From positions 1-38,278 of the forward strand of contig DASXJE010000037.1 in assembly GCA_036497565.1 (NCBI GenBank): DNA of 38,278 nucleotides, read 5' to 3'. A program made the translations under genes and the position numbers. Below the pieces are notes generated by a model, which saw nothing but the letters and a program-made list of their open reading frames with translations, did not search any database and was not told the DNA's origin. This stretch comes from Mycobacteriales bacterium. Its GTDB lineage: Bacteria; Actinomycetota; Actinomycetes; Mycobacteriales; QHCD01. Shown here piece by piece: positions 32,566 through 38,278 of the stretch (position 1 is the first letter of the stretch; every line of letters starts with the position of its first letter).

Positions 32566-34206
32566 CTAGGCCTCGGGCGGGGTCGGCCGGCCGGCCAGCT
32601 CCTTGCCGGGCTCCTTCTCGGGTGCCTCGATCGCGGGTGTCTCCGGCCCCTCCGGTCCGGGTAGCTCCCCGACCGGCCGGAAGAATCCGACGATCCGTCG
32701 CCCGACGCCGCCGAAGGCGTTCATCTTCTTCGGCACCGGGGTACCGGCGTACTGCAGCATGCCGTGACCGTGCGCGTCGACCGGCCCGAGCGGCTGGTGC
32801 ACCTCGATGAATTCGCCCGAGGGCAGCCGTTTGATGATGCCCGTCTCGATCCCGTGCTCGAGGACCTCGCGGTCGTGGCGCTCGAGACCGAGACAGAGGC
32901 GATAGGTCACCCAGTAGGCGATCGGCGGGAGGAGCACGATCGCGATCCGGCCGATCCAGGTCGTCGCGTTGAGGCTGATGTCGAACTTGTCGGCGATGAC
33001 GTCGTTGCCGCCCGAGCCCCAGAGCACGATGTAGAACGCGATCGACATCGCGCCCAACGCCGTGCGGACCGGGACGTCACGGGGCCGCTGCAGCAGGTTG
33101 TGGTTGGCGTGATCCTTCGTCAGCTTCGCTTCTAAGAACGGATAGGCGAAGAGGATCCCGGTGAGGATCCCGGGCAGCACCACCGTCGGCCAGAAGATCG
33201 ACGGAATGGTGTGGGTCGGGAAATGGGTCTCCCAGTCCGGCCACAATCGGGTCGAGCCGTCGAGGAAGCCCATGTACCAGTCCGGCTGCGACCCGGCGCC
33301 GACCTGGGACGGGGTGTAGGGCCCGAACAGCCAGATCGGGTTGATCTGGACCAGACCGCCGAGCAGGGCGACCACCCCGAAGACGATCATGAAGAAGCCG
33401 CCGGCCTTGGCGCCGTACGTCGGCATCACCCGCTCGCCGATCACGTTGTGCTCGGTGCGACCGGCCCCCGGGAACTGGGTGTGCTTCTGCTTGACGATGA
33501 GCGCTAAATGGACAGCGATCAGCGCCAGGATGATCCCGGGGATGAGTAAGACGTGCACGATGTAGAGCCGGCCGATGATCTCCGTTCCGGGGAAGGTGCC
33601 ACCGAAGACCAGGTAATAGAGCCAGGTGCCGACCACGGGGATGGACAGGATGATCGCGCTGGCGATCCGCAGCCCGGTGCCCGACAGCAGGTCGTCGGGG
33701 AGCGAGTATCCGGCGAAGCCTTCGAGGATTCCCAGCCACATCAGCATGACGCCGATCAGCCAGTTGGTCTCGCGGGGCTTGCGGAAGGCGCCGGTGAAGT
33801 AGATCCGCAGCATGTGGGTGATGATCGCGGCGACGAACAGCAGCGCCGCCCAGTGGTGGATCTGCCGGATGATCAGTCCACCGCGGACGTCGAAGGAGAT
33901 CTTCAGCGTCGAGTCGTAGGCCCGCGACATCTCGATCCCGCGCAGCGGCGTGTAGCTGCCGTTGTACTTCACGTCGCCCATCGAGGCGTCGAAGAAGAAC
34001 GTCAGGTAGGTGCCGGTGATCAGCAGGATGATGAACGAGTAGAGCGCGATCTCCCCGAGCATGAACGACCAGTGGTCGGGGAACACCTTGTTGAGCTGGC
34101 GCCGGATCGGCCCGGCGGCCGTGAAGCGCTCGTCGACCCAGTTGCCCGCCTTCGCGGCAGGGCTCACTGCATTACGCCGGCGGCGGGTGCTGACGGTGCC
34201 GGTCAT
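32566..34206 (-). CDS. qcrB: Menaquinol--cytochrome c reductase cytochrome b subunit
   Basis: A 546-aa cytochrome b with eight or more membrane helices. Heme-ligand histidines are visible in [23 protein letters not shown] and in [18 protein letters not shown]. The quinone-site PDWY appears in [13 protein letters not shown] (actinobacterial form of PEWY). A cytoplasmic acidic, Pro-rich C-terminal tail is normal for actinobacteria. It oxidises menaquinol in the bcc complex and is the target of Q203-type inhibitors in mycobacteria. ATG 34206, 9 bp after qcrA. Confidence 0.96.
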   Translation of the reverse strand: MTGTVSTRRRRNAVSPAAKAGNWVDERFTAAGPIRRQLNKVFPDHWSFMLGEIALYSFIILLITGTYLTFFFDASMGDVKYNGSYTPLRGIEMSRAYDSTLKISFDVRGGLIIRQIHHWAALLFVAAIITHMLRIYFTGAFRKPRETNWLIGVMLMWLGILEGFAGYSLPDDLLSGTGLRIASAIILSIPVVGTWLYYLVFGGTFPGTEIIGRLYIVHVLLIPGIILALIAVHLALIVKQKHTQFPGAGRTEHNVIGERVMPTYGAKAGGFFMIVFGVVALLGGLVQINPIWLFGPYTPSQVGAGSQPDWYMGFLDGSTRLWPDWETHFPTHTIPSIFWPTVVLPGILTGILFAYPFLEAKLTKDHANHNLLQRPRDVPVRTALGAMSIAFYIVLWGSGGNDVIADKFDISLNATTWIGRIAIVLLPPIAYWVTYRLCLGLERHDREVLEHGIETGIIKRLPSGEFIEVHQPLGPVDAHGHGMLQYAGTPVPKKMNAFGGVGRRIVGFFRPVGELPGPEGPETPAIEAPEKEPGKELAGRPTPPEA

Positions 34207-34215
34207 CGCGAGGTC

Positions 34216-35244
34216 TCAGTCATTGGGACGCTCCCAGAAGGCTGGGCCGATGGCTTCCCGGTAGGGGCCGTTGGCGATGAAGTATCCCTCGTCGTCCACG
34301 GAGATGGGCAGCTGCGGGAGCGGCCGGGCGGCCGGTCCGAAGATGGGCTTGGCGTCGAGGAGTACGTCGAACTGCGACTGATGGCAGGGGCAGAGCAGCC
34401 GGTTGGTCTGCTGCTCGTACAGCGACACCGGGCAACCGGCGTGGGTGCAGATCTTGGAGAAGGCGATGTAGTCGCCCCACATGTAGCCGCCCTGCCCCTT
34501 GCGGGCCTTGACCTGCTGGCCTGGGCGGAGCCGGATCAGCATGGTCGGCGTGTTGGCGGCGGTCGTCCCGTCGGGCACGTTGGGGAAGACGGTGGCCAGC
34601 GAGCCCGGCTGCATGTCCTGCGGGCGGATCGGCCGGCCGTCGATCTGCACCATCCGTACGCCCTTCTTCCATGGCGTACGGAACAGCTCCCCTCGCGGCT
34701 TGATGATCAATCCACCGAGCGGGAAGATCGCCATCAGCCCGAGAGCTCCCGCTCCGAGCCCGATCGAGCGCTTCAGCATCGAGCGGCGGGCGATCCCGGT
34801 GTCGGCGATGCCCTCGGTGAGGGTCGCGGCGGTGGTCTGCCGGTCGAACTCGTCGGAGGGACCGTCGTGGCGGTCCTGGACGACCTCCTCCTCGGGCATG
34901 AGCTTCTTCGCCCAGAGGATCGCGCCGATGCCGACACCGAACAGCGCCACAGCGAGGCAGACGCCGAGGGCCGGGGTGAACCACGCGTAGCCGCCGTTGT
35001 CGCCGAGCTTGAACTGCCACGGCACGACGACGTAGACGACCATGAAACCGACGGCGCCGAGGAACGTGAGCAGGAACATCGCGGAGACCTGGCGCTCGGC
35101 CCGGCGCTCCATCGCCGTGCCCGGCACCGGGAACCGCTGGCGCCGGTGCACGATGTGGATGCCATCGACCTCCGCGCCGACGCGCATCTGCTCCTCGGGC
35201 GACATCCGGGCGAGTTCTTCTTCGGTGGGTGGCGGCTGGGTCAT
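34216..35244 (-). CDS. qcrA: Menaquinol--cytochrome c reductase Rieske iron-sulfur subunit
   Basis: A 342-aa actinobacterial Rieske subunit with three membrane helices (two near 65-130, one near 165-190) instead of one. The 2Fe-2S ligands lie in ICTHAGCPV and CPCHQSQFD. A twin-Arg-like RRSMLKRSIGLGAGALG precedes the third helix. ATG 35244 overlaps the qcrC stop by 4 bp. The cluster carrier erpA in this window is a plausible source of its iron-sulfur centre. Confidence 0.96.
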   Translation of the reverse strand: MTQPPPTEEELARMSPEEQMRVGAEVDGIHIVHRRQRFPVPGTAMERRAERQVSAMFLLTFLGAVGFMVVYVVVPWQFKLGDNGGYAWFTPALGVCLAVALFGVGIGAILWAKKLMPEEEVVQDRHDGPSDEFDRQTTAATLTEGIADTGIARRSMLKRSIGLGAGALGLMAIFPLGGLIIKPRGELFRTPWKKGVRMVQIDGRPIRPQDMQPGSLATVFPNVPDGTTAANTPTMLIRLRPGQQVKARKGQGGYMWGDYIAFSKICTHAGCPVSLYEQQTNRLLCPCHQSQFDVLLDAKPIFGPAARPLPQLPISVDDEGYFIANGPYREAIGPAFWERPND

Positions 35245-36050
35245 GCCTTCGCTCCGATCCACAGCACCACGAACAACAACCCGACGATGCCGACGACCCA
35301 GATCACCAGTCCCTCGGGCACGGGGCCGAGCCGGCCGATCCCGGCGCCGCCCGGGTCGGATTCGGTCTTGACGCTCTGCACGTAGCTGATGATCTCGCGC
35401 TTCTGGGCGGGGGTGATCTGGTTGTCCCCGAACACCGGCATGCTCTCCGGACCGGAGAGCATCGCGGCGTACATCACCCGGTCGGTGGCGGTGCCCAGCC
35501 CGGGAGCGCTCTTGCCCGACGAGAGCGCACCGCCCTTGCCTGCGAGGTTGTGGCACGACGCGCAGTTGAGCCGGAACAGCTCACCGCCGGCGCCGATGTC
35601 GCCACCGCGCAGGTTGCCGGACGGCACCACCGGTCCGCCGCCGTTGGCCTGGACGTAGGCGGCGAGCTGCTCGGTCTCGGCCTCGTCGAACTTCGCCGGG
35701 TGCACGTCGGCCTGCGCCCCCTGCTGGGCGAGGGGCATGCGGCCGGTCCGGACCTGGAAGTAGACCGACGCAGCACCTACCCCGATCAGGCTCGGTCCGC
35801 GGTTCTTCACGCCCTGCAGATTGGCGCCGTGGCAGGTGATGCAGGTCTGGTCGAACAGCTGCTGGCCCTTACGGACGTTCAGGGCGGCATCGGCGGCCGG
35901 TGCGGCGTCGCCGTGCGGGGCCAGCGCGGCGTAGACCGTGCCGATCGCACCCAAGGCGATGACGAGCGCCGCGACGCCGGAGAGCCGGCGGAGCACCGAG
36001 CGTCGCCGCTGGCCGGGCCGGCGGGACGGGGAGGCCTTCGTGTCGGTCAT
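35241..36050 (-). CDS. qcrC: Menaquinol--cytochrome c reductase diheme cytochrome c subunit
   Basis: A 269-aa diheme cytochrome c. Two CxxCH sites (CITCH and CASCH) each lie in a c-type domain, with Met ligands near GRMPLAQ and ESMPVFGD. An N-terminal signal/anchor helix (about 20-45) and a C-terminal helix (VIWVVGIVGLLFVVLWIG) hold it at the outer face. This fused c domain replaces free cytochrome c between the bcc complex and aa3. ATG 36050; 85 bp after ctaE. Confidence 0.96.
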   Translation of the reverse strand: MTDTKASPSRRPGQRRRSVLRRLSGVAALVIALGAIGTVYAALAPHGDAAPAADAALNVRKGQQLFDQTCITCHGANLQGVKNRGPSLIGVGAASVYFQVRTGRMPLAQQGAQADVHPAKFDEAETEQLAAYVQANGGGPVVPSGNLRGGDIGAGGELFRLNCASCHNLAGKGGALSSGKSAPGLGTATDRVMYAAMLSGPESMPVFGDNQITPAQKREIISYVQSVKTESDPGGAGIGRLGPVPEGLVIWVVGIVGLLFVVLWIGAKA

Positions 36051-36135
36051 CGGAGCACCCTGCTGCGGTTCCCGTCGGTGAGGTGGTCGGTGGAGTTGTG
36101 GAAGCGACCCGCGCTCGCGGGGGCGCCCGCGCCCG

Positions 36136-36765
36136 TCATTGGATCAGATAGATCGTGACGAAGAGCCCGATCCAGACGACGTCGACGAAGTGCCAGTAAT
36201 AGGAGACCACGATCGCGCTCGTCGCCTGCGCCGGGGTGAACCGGCCGAGCGTCGAGCGGATGAGCAGGAAGACGAAGGCGAGCAGGCCGCCGATCACGTG
36301 CATCCCGTGGAAACCGGTGGTGATGTAGAAGACCGAGCCGAATCCGGAGGCGGACATCGTCGTGCCTTCGTGGATCAGCATCCGGAACTCGTTGGCCTGC
36401 CCGAGGACGAAGGCCAGCCCCATCACGAAGGTGATCGAGAACCACCGGCGCAGTCCGAAGACGTCGCCCTTCTCCGCCGCGAAGACGCCGAACTGGCAGG
36501 TCACCGACGAGAGCACCAGGATCGTGGTGAAGATCAGCGCGTAGCCGATGTCGAGCTTCGTCGGCGGCTCGGGCCAGTTGCTCGCGTGCTCCGCCCGCAC
36601 CGTGAAGTACATCGCGAACAGCCCGGCGAAGAACATCAACTCCGAGGACAGCCACACGATCGTGCCGACGCTGACCATGTTGGGGCGCGTCAGCGAATGA
36701 ACGCGTGTCGAGTCGAATGCCCCCCGCTCGGCGGGGCCGGGCTCGATGTTCGTCGCCGTTGTCAC
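36136..36765 (-). CDS. ctaE: Cytochrome c oxidase subunit III
   Basis: A 209-aa subunit III of heme-copper oxidase with five membrane helices. Family segments are [35 protein letters not shown] and [17 protein letters not shown] 36765. First gene of ctaE-qcrC-qcrA-qcrB, the arrangement found in mycobacteria and other actinobacteria that form a bcc-aa3 supercomplex. Confidence 0.96.
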   Translation of the reverse strand: MTTATNIEPGPAERGAFDSTRVHSLTRPNMVSVGTIVWLSSELMFFAGLFAMYFTVRAEHASNWPEPPTKLDIGYALIFTTILVLSSVTCQFGVFAAEKGDVFGLRRWFSITFVMGLAFVLGQANEFRMLIHEGTTMSASGFGSVFYITTGFHGMHVIGGLLAFVFLLIRSTLGRFTPAQATSAIVVSYYWHFVDVVWIGLFVTIYLIQ

Positions 36766-36849
36766 GGCGTCATTATGGCCCCAGGGCCCCGCCGACGCGG
36801 GGGAGGCCCCCCGTAGCGAACTGGCTGCAAACTGTCCTCCATTTGGCCG

Positions 36850-36879
36850 TTGACCTCCTTACTCCGGGCGGCCTAGAGT
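36850..36879 (+). promoter_or_regulatory. Housekeeping-type promoter for the zinc-ribbon gene
   Basis: TTGACC (36850-36855) and TAGAGT (36874-36879) are 18 bp apart, a good actinobacterial sigma-A match. The start would lie near 36886, giving a leader of about 48 nt before the GTG at 36935. Confidence 0.6.
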
Positions 36880-36934
36880 CTCGTCGTCTATTCGCGGCCG
36901 TGAAGCGGGGGAGCGGCCCGGTCGAGGAGGCTAC

Positions 36935-37111
36935 GTGCCTGTTGGAAGCCGTCCCGTCGGAGTCAACCGAAGGCCCCTGCGCCGCGTTCTCGGCGGGAAC
37001 CGGGTGTGTCAGGTCTGCTCAGAGCGCCTGTCGACCTATAACCCGGGCCCGAACTGCTTCGCGCACTCCCGGTCGCCGATGATGCGGACCGAGCCCATTA
37101 CTGCTCGCTGA
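36935..37111 (+). CDS. Small zinc-ribbon-like protein (58 aa)
   Basis: A short GTG-started gene with a GAGGAGG site 4 bp upstream. After a basic, Arg-rich N-terminus it carries VCQVCSERLSTYNPGPNCFA followed by His, that is C-x2-C and, about a dozen residues later, C-x2-H, which looks like a single treble-clef or zinc-ribbon knuckle. The motif resembles a conserved small actinobacterial family; I know no function for it. A sigma-A-type promoter lies upstream. A longer ORF in another frame (36705-37082) has biased, repetitive composition and is rejected. Confidence 0.75.
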   Translation: MPVGSRPVGVNRRPLRRVLGGNRVCQVCSERLSTYNPGPNCFAHSRSPMMRTEPITAR

Positions 37112-37192
37112 TCGAGCCGCGGGCCGGCCGGCCCCGGACGCTCGCTAGGATCGCTGCGTCAACTTCCGCGCCTTCTTATCGGGAGCCCGTGC

Positions 37193-37615
37193 ATGAGCAC
37201 CGCGACCAGCCGCGGAAATCACACCGTGGTCGTTTTCAGCCACGACGCCGGCGTCCGCGAGCGCATCCGGACCGCGGTCGGGCGCCGACCGGCGCCGGAC
37301 CTCGGGCGGATCGACTACATCGAGTGCGCGACCGGCTCCGAGGTCGTCGACGAGGTGGATGCCGGCGGGATCGACCTGCTGATCCTCGACGGTGAGGCCC
37401 AGCCCACCGGTGGGATGGGGATCTGCCGGCAGGTCAAGAACGAGATCACCGACTGCCCGCCGGTCTGCATCGTGATCGGCCGCCGCGACGACCGGTGGCT
37501 CGCGACCTGGTCGCAGGCCGACGCCACCATCACGCATCCGGTCGACCCGGTCACCGCGGCGTCGACCGTGGCCGGTCTGCTGCGCGACCCGGCCGGCAGC
37601 ATCGCGACCGGGTGA
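37193..37615 (+). CDS. Degenerate receiver-domain protein
   Basis: A 140-aa stand-alone response-regulator receiver-like domain with no output domain. The phospho-acceptor Asp is present in [17 protein letters not shown]. The N-terminal acidic pair is reduced to HD (FSHDAGVRE), and the usual Lys before Pro in the last loop is His (THPVDP). The conserved Ser/Thr position also looks replaced (IVIGRRDD). It may therefore act as a phosphorylation-independent pseudoreceiver. It lies 7 bp before trpD on the same strand. ATG 37193. Confidence 0.82.
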   Translation: MSTATSRGNHTVVVFSHDAGVRERIRTAVGRRPAPDLGRIDYIECATGSEVVDEVDAGGIDLLILDGEAQPTGGMGICRQVKNEITDCPPVCIVIGRRDDRWLATWSQADATITHPVDPVTAASTVAGLLRDPAGSIATG

Positions 37616-37622
37616 GCTTGCG

Positions 37623-38278
37623 GTGAGCGGTACGCCGGGCCCGGCCCGGCCCCGCAGCTGGCCGGCGCTGCTCGCCGCGCTCCTCGACGGGCAGTCGCTG
37701 ACCGCGGACGACACCGCGTGGGCGATGTCGGAGATCATGTCGGGCGAGGCGACCCCGGTGCAGGTGGCCGGCTTCGCGATCGCGTTGCGGGCCAAGGGGG
37801 AGACGGCCGACGAGGTCGCCGGGCTGGCCACCGAGATGCTGGACCGCGCCGCGCCGGCGGTGGTCACCGGTCGCACGGTCGACATCGTGGGCACCGGCGG
37901 GGATCGCTCCCACACGGTGAACATCTCGACGATGGCCGCGGTCGTCGCCGCGGGCGCCGGGTCCCGGGTCGCCAAACACGGCAACCGCGCCGCGTCCTCG
38001 ACCTGCGGCGCCGCTGACCTCCTCGAAGAGCTCGGGGTCGTCATCGATCTGGCCGGGCCGGGGGTGGCCCGCTGCGTCGACGAGATCGGTATCGGCTTCT
38101 GTTTCGCGCCGGTCTTCCATCCGTCCTACCGCTACACCGCCGCTCCCCGGCGGGAACTCGGCGTCGGCACCGTCTTCAACTTCCTCGGCCCGCTGACCAA
38201 TCCGGCCCGGCCGAGCGCGCAGGCCGTCGGCTGCGCCGACCCGCGCATGGCCGCGGTGCTGGCCGGCGTACTCGCCGC
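37623..38278 (+). CDS. trpD: Anthranilate phosphoribosyltransferase, 3' end cut by window
   Basis: TrpD transfers phosphoribosyl to anthranilate in tryptophan synthesis. The first 218 codons are present. Diagnostic segments are [17 protein letters not shown] (PRPP and anthranilate sites), [18 protein letters not shown] and [16 protein letters not shown] 37623 lies 7 bp after the receiver-like gene. The reading frame is open to the right edge of the window. In M. tuberculosis trpD (Rv2192c) likewise lies beside ctaE. Confidence 0.95.
   Translation, partial: MSGTPGPARPRSWPALLAALLDGQSLTADDTAWAMSEIMSGEATPVQVAGFAIALRAKGETADEVAGLATEMLDRAAPAVVTGRTVDIVGTGGDRSHTVNISTMAAVVAAGAGSRVAKHGNRAASSTCGAADLLEELGVVIDLAGPGVARCVDEIGIGFCFAPVFHPSYRYTAAPRRELGVGTVFNFLGPLTNPARPSAQAVGCADPRMAAVLAGVLA

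Noticed and set aside
36705-37082. 125-aa plus-strand open frame upstream of the receiver-like gene
   Set aside because: It overlaps the start of ctaE on the other strand and has biased composition; the frame starting at 36935 has a promoter, ribosome site and Cys/His motif.

Overview
The window is one continuous stretch of very GC-rich (roughly 70%) actinobacterial chromosome. It contains no rRNA, tRNA, insertion sequence, phage or CRISPR, and no gene-free stretch above 300 bp. Many genes use GTG starts, stop/start overlaps are common, and the respiratory genes are of the mycobacterial cytochrome bcc-aa3 type. Gene content and order follow the Mycobacterium tuberculosis Rv2192c-Rv2208 block (trpD, ctaE-qcrCAB, ctaF-ctaC, asnB, adoK, HesB protein, glycerate kinase, DUF3043 protein, cobT, cobS). 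The organism is therefore Actinomycetota, perhaps Frankiales-like; genus cannot be told from the sequence.

Layout. 1-1087 (minus): a DGPF/YCII protein followed by an ECF42-type sigma factor cut by the window edge, with a good match to the published ECF42 promoter motif upstream. 1204-2172: a DHRS12-like short-chain dehydrogenase, converging on the B12 operon across a long perfect inverted repeat. 2267-9945 (minus): a cobalamin-riboswitch-controlled operon. In transcription order it encodes an anchored DUF4430 (transcobalamin-like) protein, the ECF transporter T, double-ATPase and S subunits, a metallo-beta-lactamase/CobU fusion, CobT and CobS. Together these look like corrinoid capture, uptake and final nucleotide-loop assembly. 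9968-14252: mixed genes (Uma2 nuclease, NAD kinase with a coupled 76-aa protein, a 65-aa protein, a GNAT, an aldo/keto reductase, a DUF3043 protein). 14303-17009 (plus): glycerate kinase, HesB/ErpA protein, adenosine kinase.

17010-27849 is an accessory block inserted, relative to M. tuberculosis, between adoK and asnB. Its left edge carries two copies of a composite palindrome. Six tightly packed minus-strand genes (class I/II aminotransferase, cupin, atypical SDR, branched-chain-type aminotransferase, class II glutamine amidotransferase, DadA-like FAD oxidoreductase) diverge from five plus-strand genes (glutamine-synthetase-like ligase, Dabb protein, APC permease, FluG-like amidohydrolase, Lrp/AsnC regulator). 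The two arms share one intergenic region with overlapping divergent promoters. The gene set resembles gamma-glutamylated amine or amino-acid pathways of the Puu, aniline or FluG kind but matches none of them; it is the best candidate here for an undescribed system.

27858-36765 holds asnB, ctaC-ctaF, a phosphotransferase and ctaE-qcrCAB, the terminal respiratory complexes without ctaD. The right end has a 58-aa zinc-ribbon-like protein with its own promoter, a degenerate receiver-domain protein and the start of trpD.
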